A DNA stretch of 40,923 bases from Flavobacterium sp. (GTDB lineage Bacteria > Bacteroidota > Bacteroidia > Flavobacteriales > Flavobacteriaceae): positions 1 through 40,923 of the forward strand of contig NZ_JAMWYY010000024.1 of assembly GCF_024305175.1 (NCBI RefSeq). The letters run 5' to 3'. Positions within the stretch are counted from its first letter, which is position 1; every line of letters begins with the position of its first letter. The position numbers were made by a program, and so were the translations under genes. The notes beneath the pieces were generated by a model. It searched no databases and was not told the DNA's origin. It worked only from the letters and a program-made list of their open reading frames with translations. Below, piece after piece: positions 7,579 through 14,025 of this stretch.

Positions 7579-7797
7579 TTATCCTTTAGTCCCCATTGTG
7601 GTTTCAAAACGGTACTGTATCGTATCGTTAGTTATTTCAGGCCCTACCGCCTTTGCAGTGGTCAGTGTCGGGTAGGTATTCGCATAGAAATTCATAACAG
7701 CTTCTACGCTCCATTTCGGGTCGGGGTCAGTAAGGGCAAACTCATTGCCCTTGTCCTTGATCAGGAATACCCTCGGCAGTAGTGTGGTCTGTAGCAT
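7579..7797 (-). CDS. PRTRC system protein C
   Basis: The 72-residue protein begins MLQTTLLPRVFLIKDKG. It contains DPDPKWSVEAVMNFYANTYPTLTTA and ends with the typical RFETTMGTKG, matching the short PRTRC C family. I use the ATG at 7,797, because family members begin with this MLQT-like sequence; a start at 7,818 would add only seven residues. Even so it overlaps the 3' end of PRTRC E by 56 nt in another frame, which is long for an operon overlap. The protein is small enough to be the ubiquitin-like partner of the ThiF protein in the same operon. That is an inference from the beta-rich sequence and the terminal Gly, not a demonstrated fact. Confidence 0.85.
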   Translation of the reverse strand: MLQTTLLPRVFLIKDKGNEFALTDPDPKWSVEAVMNFYANTYPTLTTAKAVGPEITNDTIQYRFETTMGTKG

Positions 7798-8392
7798 CTT
7801 GCTCGGTTTTAGGTTCAACGTCTATTACTTCTGTGGCAGGCTGCCCTGCTGCGAACAGGTCGGGGCTGCTGAATTTAGCCGACAGGCTTGCCCTGCGCTT
7901 TTGGATTTCCTCGGTTTTGTCCGGGAACTCTGAAGCCTGTGGCACTTTTACCCATGCTTCCCTGTATTTGCCTGCTGCTTCCAGTTTATCGACTTCCACC
8001 ATAATCCCTTTGTATTTCATTTCTTTGATTTCTTCGGGCGTGGTGGGCTTGTCAGGTTTATCGGCTTTGTCCGCCTTTTCGGTTTTCTTCTTTTCCATCG
8101 CTGCATTTTTCCTGGCGGTTTCCTGTCCTTTAAGGTACTGCTCCATGTTCACGAGCAGTTTGGAGGTTTCAGTTAGCGGTGTGCTAATGGCATCAAAAAA
8201 GCCCTCACACAATTCCTTTGCGCTGCCCTTTAGTATCAGGGGCGGTATATGGTTTTTAGCGGCATCCCCGCAGCCATCATTTTGGAGCAGTACAGCGGTA
8301 GTTAGTTGTTCCCCGTCCTTTTTAACGGTAATGTTCAGGCAGCCCTCGAACGGGATGGCTGCGATATGGGCGAAAAAATTTGTAACTGGCAT
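7742..8392 (-). CDS. PRTRC system protein E
   Basis: The 216-residue protein starts MPVTNFFAHIAAIPFEGCLNITVKK and includes DGCGDAAKNHIPPLILKGSAKELCEGFFDAISTPL, the conserved N-terminal part of PRTRC E. A charged low-complexity linker follows (KKKTEKADKADKPDKP). Next comes EIKEMKYKGIMVEVDKLEAAGKYREAWVKVPQASEFP, and then a polar tail that overlaps PRTRC C. It is likely cytoplasmic. It starts 6 nt after the upstream 62-residue gene, so all are in one transcript. The biochemical role is unknown. Confidence 0.85.
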   Translation of the reverse strand: MPVTNFFAHIAAIPFEGCLNITVKKDGEQLTTAVLLQNDGCGDAAKNHIPPLILKGSAKELCEGFFDAISTPLTETSKLLVNMEQYLKGQETARKNAAMEKKKTEKADKADKPDKPTTPEEIKEMKYKGIMVEVDKLEAAGKYREAWVKVPQASEFPDKTEEIQKRRASLSAKFSSPDLFAAGQPATEVIDVEPKTEQDATDHTTAEGIPDQGQGQ

Positions 8393-8398
8393 AACGTT

Positions 8399-8587
8399 TT
8401 ATTTTTTGTGTTTACGTTTCGGTTCGGGGTTGCTTTCGATTACCCTTTTAATCAGGTTCAGGGCGGTTGCAATGTCAAAGGCATCGGCTGCGCTCATGGC
8501 AACGTGGTCAAGCCTTTCCATAATCGGCAGCACTTTTTTTAGGGTGGTTACTGCCTTGCGTTCTGTGGTTTGTGCTAATATGCTCAT
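8399..8587 (-). CDS. Small helical protein of the PRTRC cassette
   Basis: The 62-residue protein is predicted largely helical (RKAVTTLKKVLPIMERLDHVAMSAADAFDIATALNLIKRVI) and ends in a basic tail (PKRKHKK). Short proteins in this position, between DUF932 and PRTRC E, are common in Bacteroidota elements and have no assigned function. A strong hairpin lies just upstream (8,603-8,625). Confidence 0.65.
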   Translation of the reverse strand: MSILAQTTERKAVTTLKKVLPIMERLDHVAMSAADAFDIATALNLIKRVIESNPEPKRKHKK

Positions 8588-8602
8588 AACAATGAATTTT
8601 AT

Positions 8603-8625
8603 GCTGCACCGCTAAGCGGTGCAGC
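8603..8625 (-). repeat. Perfect hairpin between the DUF932 and small-protein genes
   Basis: Arms GCTGCACCGCT and AGCGGTGCAGC (11 bp) are separated by one base, in practice a 10-bp stem with a TAA/TTA loop. The hairpin lies 10 nt after the DUF932 stop and 16 nt before the next start. It has no T-tract, so a processing, stability or attenuation element is more likely than a terminator. Confidence 0.65.
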
Positions 8626-8634
8626 GGTTAACTA

Positions 8635-9678
8635 TCAATTGAATTGCAGGGCAACCGCCCCATCTTTGGCAAAGTCTCCGCACAGGTCAAAGGCCTTTTG
8701 CCCCCGTGCCTGCGCAGTACCGCCCAAACAGATGCTTTTGAGTTTGTCCTCGCCCGTCTTAAAGCTGCGAACATTTTGGTAGTAGCCCGTAACAGCATTG
8801 TATGCGCCAAACAAGGTGCCTTTGGTGGTTGCCATCGTTTGGGTATCGTCTGCCATTGCATACTCAAAGGCAGCATCACAGGCATTTTTGTACATGGTCG
8901 AAAGTTCCTCGGTAGCCCCTTTCTTTAAAAGGTTGTAGGTTTCTTTGTTCGGGCAGAGTGCCAACTGTATCAATTGCTTTACCTGTTTATCTTCAATACG
9001 CACGTTTGCCCACTGGTTAAAGATGCCCTCTAACTGCAACGACAGGGTATCGGCAACGCCCATCACTTTGTGCGCCTGTTCCAAGCGTTCTTTTGCCCCT
9101 GCGGTGTGGCGTATACGTACTACATTGGTCGCATTGCGCAACGCAGCGTTAAGCGTGTTTTGGCACACGATACGCACAGGCGTAAAGGCTGCGGTAATGC
9201 TTCCGCTGCCATCGTGGGAGGTCGTCAGGAAAATATACTTTTGGGTTACATCGTCCCCGCTGCCTACACGGATATAGCCGGGCAGCTTTGCGGTTATAAA
9301 AATGCGTTCCCCATTGCCGAGTGCGCCTGCGGTCTCATACAATATGCCGTCTCCACCGCCTACAATGCCATCGAAGAAAGCAAACGCATCACTATTTTGC
9401 ACGATTTGGTAGTCCTTGCCTACCACGCCAAACACGGCTTTGGTATCGGTGCGCATCGTGGCGAACTGGTCGGGTACGGGGTAGGTGTCGAAATCGCCTG
9501 CACCCCTTGCGAAAATAGGGGCTTTGGTTACTTCGTAGTCCAAGCCTGCAAAGGCTATTGCTTCACGGCTTGTAGGGTAGTTTTCCACTATCTGCCCAAG
9601 CCCATGCCATGCGGGCTGCTTTACGCTCATAAATGCGTGTTGCCCTGTCTGCTCATTGAAATTTATATTATGTGCCAT
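8635..9678 (-). CDS. DUF932 domain protein (phage/plasmid-like)
   Basis: The 347-residue protein has the DUF932 layout: an N-terminal PAWHGLGQIVENYPTSREAI, then the central MRTDTKAVFGVVGKDYQIVQNSDAFAFFD. After these come YETAGALGNGERIFITAKLP, FLTTSHDGSGSITAAFTPVRIVCQNTL, and a C-terminal TKGTLFGAYNAVTGYYQN. DUF932 proteins are frequent on plasmids, phages and conjugative elements, often near DNA-processing genes; their activity is not known. It lies 28 nt after SSB and before the PRTRC genes on the same strand, consistent with a role in element maintenance. Confidence 0.85.
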   Translation of the reverse strand: MAHNINFNEQTGQHAFMSVKQPAWHGLGQIVENYPTSREAIAFAGLDYEVTKAPIFARGAGDFDTYPVPDQFATMRTDTKAVFGVVGKDYQIVQNSDAFAFFDGIVGGGDGILYETAGALGNGERIFITAKLPGYIRVGSGDDVTQKYIFLTTSHDGSGSITAAFTPVRIVCQNTLNAALRNATNVVRIRHTAGAKERLEQAHKVMGVADTLSLQLEGIFNQWANVRIEDKQVKQLIQLALCPNKETYNLLKKGATEELSTMYKNACDAAFEYAMADDTQTMATTKGTLFGAYNAVTGYYQNVRSFKTGEDKLKSICLGGTAQARGQKAFDLCGDFAKDGAVALQFN

Positions 9679-9706
9679 GATATTAAAATTTAAAGGTTAC
9701 ACGGTT

Positions 9707-10153
9707 TTAGAATGGGAGGTCATCGTCAGGGGCAGTACCATTGGTTAGTACTTCTGCTTCGTACACGGGTGCTGCGCTTGCTGCGGATTGATTTATAGGC
9801 TGCGCCTGTTTTTCAGTTTGCGGCTGTCCTGCCTGCGTTTCGGCTTTGCTGCTCCCGTGCAGTTTAATGTCGGTGGTGTTGAAGTTCAGCCCCGCTTTAG
9901 GCTGCCCATCGTTGCCCATCCACGCACGGGCAGACACACGCCCTGCAAGCTCTACAAGGCTGCCCTTGGTCAGGTACTGCGCTATGCCTGTAGAAAACCA
10001 GTACGCACAGTCGAAATATTCGGTTTGGGTTACACGCTCCCCGTTTTTCGCTTTGTAGTCGTGGTTCACGGCTACCGAAAAACTCACTACACTTTTGTTG
10101 TTTGACAGGTTGCGCACTTCCGCATCCCTTGTCACTCTTCCGATAATTGTCAT
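9707..10153 (-). CDS. ssb: Single-stranded DNA-binding protein
   Basis: The 148-residue protein has an OB-fold start (MTIIGRVTRDAEVRNLSNNKSVVSFSVAVNH), the TEYFDCAYW strand and GSLVELAGRVSARAWMG, followed by a Gln/Ala-rich linker. It ends with the acidic tip DDDLPF, which recruits DNA-repair and replication partners in bacterial SSBs. It starts directly with the OB core and is shorter than a typical chromosomal SSB. With the element genes beside it, it is probably the element's own SSB, protecting single strands during transfer or excision. It is the first gene of the - strand PRTRC run; a 7-bp inverted repeat lies just upstream. Confidence 0.93.
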   Translation of the reverse strand: MTIIGRVTRDAEVRNLSNNKSVVSFSVAVNHDYKAKNGERVTQTEYFDCAYWFSTGIAQYLTKGSLVELAGRVSARAWMGNDGQPKAGLNFNTTDIKLHGSSKAETQAGQPQTEKQAQPINQSAASAAPVYEAEVLTNGTAPDDDLPF

Positions 10154-10171
10154 AATCGTCCTTATTTAAAT

Positions 10172-10191
10172 GATACAATCGTTTTTGTATC
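10172..10191 (-). promoter_or_regulatory. Inverted repeat upstream of ssb, possible operator
   Basis: GATACAA and TTGTATC are perfect 7-bp arms with a 6-nt centre, 19 nt before the ssb start. The position suits an operator or the 5' end of the transcript. No clean TAnnTTTG box was found for this operon, so the promoter itself is not assigned. Confidence 0.4.
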
Positions 10192-10506
10192 TTCTGCCAG
10201 TCCTCCAATCTGTTACAGTCCTGCCTCGCTTGCGCTCCGCATAACTTTTTCCCAAAAGAAAACCGGAAAAAGAAAGCAGGTAAACAGTGCGGGTAAAGCG
10301 GGAAAACAAAAGGAAACGGAATAAGTCCCAGGGGTGGGTTTGTGAGTGCGCGAGCAAAGCCATTATGCCGTAGTCTTTTGCTTTTACCACTGGCTTTACC
10401 TGCAATACATTAGCTGCCTTTTACCGGTTTATCTTGGGAAAAGTTTCCCTTATTAATAATGATATTGTAAAATCAACCGATTATTAGGTTTAAATATATT
10501 TTTTTC
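10192..10506. other. Intergenic region between the PRTRC cassette and the ABC-3C-like operon
   Basis: This divergent spacer contains no gene I would support. A - strand frame (10,166-10,405) translates to a peptide with unnatural composition. The part at 10,440-10,506 is very AT-rich and leads into the + strand promoter. This marks a junction between GC-richer backbone and an AT-rich defence cargo. Confidence 0.4.
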
Positions 10507-10514
10507 TACATTTG
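10507..10514 (+). promoter_or_regulatory. -7 box of the ABC-3C-like operon
   Basis: TACATTTG matches the Bacteroidota -7 consensus TAnnTTTG and ends 24 nt before the ATG at 10,539. It also argues against the alternative TTG start at 10,512, which lies inside this box. Confidence 0.6.
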
Positions 10515-10538
10515 TTAAAATCAACCTTATCAAACATT

Positions 10539-10895
10539 ATGGATTTAGCAACTCTCGCATTAACTGCCTATACTTTGTCGAAACCATTTCTAGAGAAATT
10601 GCAGGAAGGAACGGCAAAAAAAATAGGTGAAGACATATGGACTTTAATTAAGCTTCCTTTCACCAAGAAAGGAAAAACGGACATTGAAAATTTCGCCATT
10701 GAAAATGAGAAAGAATTTACAGACACTCTAAGGGTTGAACTTGAAAATGACCCTATATTAGCAGAAGAGCTTTTAAAAGCGGTCCAGCACGCATCCAGCA
10801 TTGTTAATGGCAACTTTATCCAAAATATAAACTCTTCGGGAACTGTTGAAAAACAGATAAACATTCAGCACAATACCGGAAATATTACAATGTAA
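10539..10895 (+). CDS. Small helical protein with C-terminal amyloid-like motif; candidate effector of an ABC-3C-like system
   Basis: The 118-residue product starts at ATG 10,539, just behind a -7 box. Residues 1-20 are a hydrophobic helix (MDLATLALTAYTLSKPFLEK). Charged helices follow (AKKIGEDIWTLIKLPF; EFTDTLRVELENDPILAEELLKAV). The last 24 residues (95-118) switch to a Gln/Asn/Gly/Val beta pattern, beginning QNINSSGTVEKQIN. The same pattern opens the next gene product. An N-terminal helical bundle with a hydrophobic first helix plus a terminal amyloid motif is the layout of Bell-type effectors with BASS motifs, which are thought to permeabilise membranes after templated polymerisation. The stop overlaps the next start by 1 nt. 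The Bell/BASS assignment is inference; a simple adaptor role is the alternative. Confidence 0.7.
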   Translation: MDLATLALTAYTLSKPFLEKLQEGTAKKIGEDIWTLIKLPFTKKGKTDIENFAIENEKEFTDTLRVELENDPILAEELLKAVQHASSIVNGNFIQNINSSGTVEKQINIQHNTGNITM

Positions 10896-11479
10896 TGGAA
10901 ATGGGGAATCAAGATGTAAATAATACTGGTCCCGTTGATCGGCAGGTTAATGTAAATACACTGCATGGTAATATTGATTTTTCAAAAACAAGCCGCTTAG
11001 GACAACGTTTCAAAAAATTGAAAGAAGAGGTTGAAAAGGACATTCGGTACAGCGGATTTATAGATGATTTTAACAGATATAATACTGAGCTTGATGGAAG
11101 GAGTATGCCAGATAAGCTTGCTGATGGGGGCTTTAGTACTACGGAAATACGAAGGGCGACACTCAAAAAACATCAATATAGTAAGAAGTTAGAGAAAAAT
11201 AAACTTTACGAGACGGCGCAGTTAATAGATCTTGAACTATTTGCAATGATCAACCTGAATTTCGAAACTTTTATTGAACCGCTTATTGAAGGGGGCGCCA
11301 CCAAAGTCGCTATAAAAGAATGTGTCAGAGAAAAAATAATAATTCCAATTTTTGACCTTATAAATCAGGATGGTCAGGATGATACCTTTTTAAACTATAA
11401 TGTTGATGACATATATGGGATGATATTTTTTTTAACAGGTAAATGCCACTTAAACTGGGCTAACTATGATAACCTATAA
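10895..11479 (+). CDS. ABC-three-component-like CTD protein with N-terminal amyloid-like motif
   Basis: The 194-residue protein opens with residues 6-29 (QDVNNTGPVDRQVN ... GNIDF), matching the C-terminal motif of the preceding protein over 24 positions without gaps. The rest is helical: RFKKLKEEVEKDIRYSGFIDDFNRYNTEL, LGKLADGG-like turns, and LYETAQLIDLELFAMINLNFETFIEPLI. It ends with DDIYGMIFFLTGKCHLNWAN. That C-terminal segment is typical of the CTD proteins of ABC-3C systems, where the CTD links an effector or sensor to the ABC ATPase. Here no enzymatic effector domain is fused; the short amyloid motif takes that place. It overlaps its upstream neighbour by 1 nt and the middle-component gene by 14 nt. 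The ABC-3C reading rests on family resemblance and gene order. Confidence 0.7.
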   Translation: MEMGNQDVNNTGPVDRQVNVNTLHGNIDFSKTSRLGQRFKKLKEEVEKDIRYSGFIDDFNRYNTELDGRSMPDKLADGGFSTTEIRRATLKKHQYSKKLEKNKLYETAQLIDLELFAMINLNFETFIEPLIEGGATKVAIKECVREKIIIPIFDLINQDGQDDTFLNYNVDDIYGMIFFLTGKCHLNWANYDNL

Positions 11480-11984
11480 TCGAGCCTTTGATTATTACCA
11501 CGCAATCTATAGAATGATACGATTCTTAACGCACTTTAAGCGCGAAGATTATATCGAGCTTGACAGACTTAGGATTTGGGATTTTTATTTTCTCTTTCCA
11601 GAGCAGGTGCATAAGATTTCATTGAAAAGGGAAGAAACTGAAATTAGAGAGTTGAGAAAGCGATTTATTAAATCTAAGGATAATCCGTACAACCAGGTTT
11701 TTGATAACAAAAAGATATTTGAGCGCCTGCGTCCTTATCAGATAACGGCACTGCAATGCCTTGCATCCTACGGAATAATAAACAAAGAATTGCTAAGACA
11801 AAATAGGGTTTCAATTATATCTGAGACCTTACTGAATGAATACAGCAATAAATTTGAACAAATGAGTTACACCGAGCAGAATGTAATTGCGTTAATGACG
11901 TTGTATTTTGCAGATATATCTCTATTCGGTGAAGATGGACTTAAAAATAGAACACAGCTGATGGTAAGCAGATATGATGTATAA
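11466..11984 (+). CDS. ABC-three-component-like middle component
   Basis: The 172-residue protein starts MITYNRAFDYYHAIYRMIRFL, then IELDRLRIWDFYFLFPEQV, and ends TQLMVSRYDV. The AFDxYHxIxRxxRxL opening and the RIWDFYFLFP segment resemble middle components of ABC-3C systems (closest by eye to the MC5-like group). Those proteins are small winged-helix-like units that connect ATPase and effector. It overlaps both the CTD gene (14 nt) and the ATPase gene (11 nt), so the products are likely made in fixed ratio and act as one complex. No catalytic motif is visible. Confidence 0.7.
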   Translation: MITYNRAFDYYHAIYRMIRFLTHFKREDYIELDRLRIWDFYFLFPEQVHKISLKREETEIRELRKRFIKSKDNPYNQVFDNKKIFERLRPYQITALQCLASYGIINKELLRQNRVSIISETLLNEYSNKFEQMSYTEQNVIALMTLYFADISLFGEDGLKNRTQLMVSRYDV

Positions 11985-13902
11985 CACGCTATTTATAAAT
12001 AGACTGGCAGTACTGGCTAAGAGTGGTGAAATTGCTTACGATCAAGAATTTCATCACGGGGTTAATATTATTCGGGGTGACAATAGTAGCGGAAAATCTA
12101 CAATAACGAATTTTATCTTTTACATATTAGGAGGTGATTTCACAGATTTTGTGCCTGAAGCGCGACGATGTTCTGAGGTGTATGCTGAAACACAGATGAA
12201 TGGAGCTACAATTACCCTAAAAAGAGAAATAATCTTTGATGATTCCAATAGGGTTAAATCAAGAACACCTATGTATTTTTATTGGGGAGAATACGAAGAG
12301 TCACGTAACCCGCCACCGGATAAGCAGTGGCAAAAATTCGGTTACAATTCCTATCCTGAAGTAAAAAGTTTTTCAAATGTAATTTTTGATAATTTAAATA
12401 TTCCTACTGTTAGAGGCGAAAGTAATATTACAATTAACCAATTGTTGCGTTTAATGTATATCGATCAAGAGTCTCCAACAAGTTCTCTTTTCCTTTATGA
12501 ACAATTTGATTCACAAATTACAAGGGAGACTACTGCAGAACTTTTATTAGGCATCTATAATGATGAATTATACCAAAACAGAAGACGATTAATTGAAGTT
12601 AATAAGGAAATAGATGAAAGTAAAAGTGAAATTAAAGCAACAAAAGGTTTTTTTTCAGATCCTTTACTTTTAAATCCCGCAAATATTGAAGCAAAAATTG
12701 ATAATGCGCAAAGTGAGATATCGCAAATAGAGGACAAGATAATTTCTTTAAAAAGTGCGGTAAAGAACAAAGGCATCAAAGTAAGCAAGTTCCGATTTCA
12801 GCAGTTAATAAATGAAATTGCAGAGCAACGAAAAAATATAAACAAGTTACAGGATCAATATAATCGTATAAATCACGAAATTACAGATAATGACTTTTTC
12901 ATTGCAACCCTTGAAGAAAAACTAAAAGCTTTAAAAAATTCTTTAGTAACGAGAGAGTTTCTCAATAATTTCACTATTAATTATTGTCCTGAATGCCTAA
13001 CTGAAATTAAAATTGCTCATAACCATGATGAAAAGGCACAATGTAAACTGTGTAAAGAAACTATTGATTCAAGTTATGGCATAACCCAGGGCAGGCGAAT
13101 GGAACAGGAAATAAGTTTTCAAATTACCGAATCAGGTTCAATTCAAAAAGCACTTAAAAAAGATTTGGAGATATTGGGACCAAAGTTAAAGAAGGAAATT
13201 GGTAAGTTACAGGGTTTACAGAAAATGTATGATGAAGAAGTAAATGATGTTAAAAGTAGTAGGCAGGAAGAGATAGAAAATCTTGCGGTGGAAAAAGGGT
13301 TCCTCGAAGGTGAAATTCTTCAATATCGTACGCTTCTAGAAAATGCACTGTATTATGCTGGCTTGCTAGAAAAGCGTGATAAATTGCTTCGCGAGAAAGA
13401 CCTAATCGAGGCGTACATCAAGCATACGGAGCAACAGCAAAATTTGCTTAAAAATAAAATTGAGTTGAAGATTAAGCAAGAAGCACTTTACTTACTTAAC
13501 AATGATCTTCACCGGCAAGACGAATTCAAAAATGCTAATGACTTTCATGTTGACTTTTCCAACAATATTGCATTTTTAAGCAGCAAATATGGTAAGTATT
13601 CAGCTAGTTCAAATTTCTACCTGAAGATTACTGCAAGGTTTGCAATATTCTTGGCATCACTCTCGATTCCACAAATGCGTTATCCACGATTTATTGTTGC
13701 CGATAATATGGAAGATAAGGGGATAGAGGAAAAACGGGCCCAGAACTTTCAAAAAATATTGATAGAAAGACTTATGAATTTTGATCCGAAAAGTTATCAA
13801 GTAATATATACTACATCATATATTACAGAAGAACTTAATAATAGTAATTTGGTTGTTGGAGAGTATTATACTACCAACAATAGAACATTAAAAAATATTT
13901 AA
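11974..13902 (+). CDS. Rad50/SMC-like ABC ATPase of an ABC-three-component-like system
   Basis: The 642-residue protein has Walker A GDNSSGKST at residues 35-43. Two coiled-coil segments (about 190-320 and 375-520) flank a zinc-hook-like insert with CPEC at 338-341 and CKLC at 357-360. Near the C-terminus are a degenerate ABC signature (KYSASSNFYLKITARFAIFL) and a Walker B-like strand FIVADNMED, with D577 and E580. This is the standard order of Rad50/RecN-type ATPases and of ABC-3C ATPases, which sense DNA or nucleoprotein states and drive conformational signalling. It is the last of four overlapping genes and is followed by a hairpin. The likely role is the sensor/motor of an anti-phage system. 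Confidence 0.85.
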   Translation: MMYNTLFINRLAVLAKSGEIAYDQEFHHGVNIIRGDNSSGKSTITNFIFYILGGDFTDFVPEARRCSEVYAETQMNGATITLKREIIFDDSNRVKSRTPMYFYWGEYEESRNPPPDKQWQKFGYNSYPEVKSFSNVIFDNLNIPTVRGESNITINQLLRLMYIDQESPTSSLFLYEQFDSQITRETTAELLLGIYNDELYQNRRRLIEVNKEIDESKSEIKATKGFFSDPLLLNPANIEAKIDNAQSEISQIEDKIISLKSAVKNKGIKVSKFRFQQLINEIAEQRKNINKLQDQYNRINHEITDNDFFIATLEEKLKALKNSLVTREFLNNFTINYCPECLTEIKIAHNHDEKAQCKLCKETIDSSYGITQGRRMEQEISFQITESGSIQKALKKDLEILGPKLKKEIGKLQGLQKMYDEEVNDVKSSRQEEIENLAVEKGFLEGEILQYRTLLENALYYAGLLEKRDKLLREKDLIEAYIKHTEQQQNLLKNKIELKIKQEALYLLNNDLHRQDEFKNANDFHVDFSNNIAFLSSKYGKYSASSNFYLKITARFAIFLASLSIPQMRYPRFIVADNMEDKGIEEKRAQNFQKILIERLMNFDPKSYQVIYTTSYITEELNNSNLVVGEYYTTNNRTLKNI

Positions 13903-13905
13903 GCA

Positions 13906-13936
13906 TAAGCCTTCTTGATTGCGGAGAGAAGGCTTA
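13906..13936 (+). terminator. Hairpin after the ABC-3C-like operon
   Basis: TAAGCCTTCT and AGAAGGCTTA form a perfect 10-bp stem with an 11-nt loop, starting 3 nt after the ATPase stop. The following bases are AT-rich with a short TTTT. It is terminator-like, though the T-tract is weak. Confidence 0.55.
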
Positions 13937-14025
13937 ATAATATTTTACATTGTTAGCATTGTCGCAGATTTCAAGTTTAACATCTGTCTCCGATTTAACT
14001 TCAACCTTAGCAATAATATCCGTAA

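Noticed and set aside
7782..8615. Long + strand open frame opposite PRTRC E
   Set aside because: It is the antisense of recognised PRTRC E and the small gene. Its Ser/Leu-rich composition is typical of a shadow frame.
9070..9693. + strand open frame of 207 codons opposite the DUF932 gene
   Set aside because: It is antisense to a clear DUF932 gene. Its Cys/Gly-rich peptide is not protein-like.
10166..10405. - strand open frame of 79 codons upstream of ssb
   Set aside because: It overlaps the ssb leader and the inverted repeat, and the peptide looks like translated spacer sequence. No promoter or ribosome-binding signal supports it.
13937..14025. Protein-like - strand stretch (ITDIIAKVEVKSETDVKLEI) after the DUF1016 stop
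   Set aside because: About 33 codons lie in a shifted frame with no start codon. It may be remnant sequence, but the DUF1016 gene already has a normal length and end.
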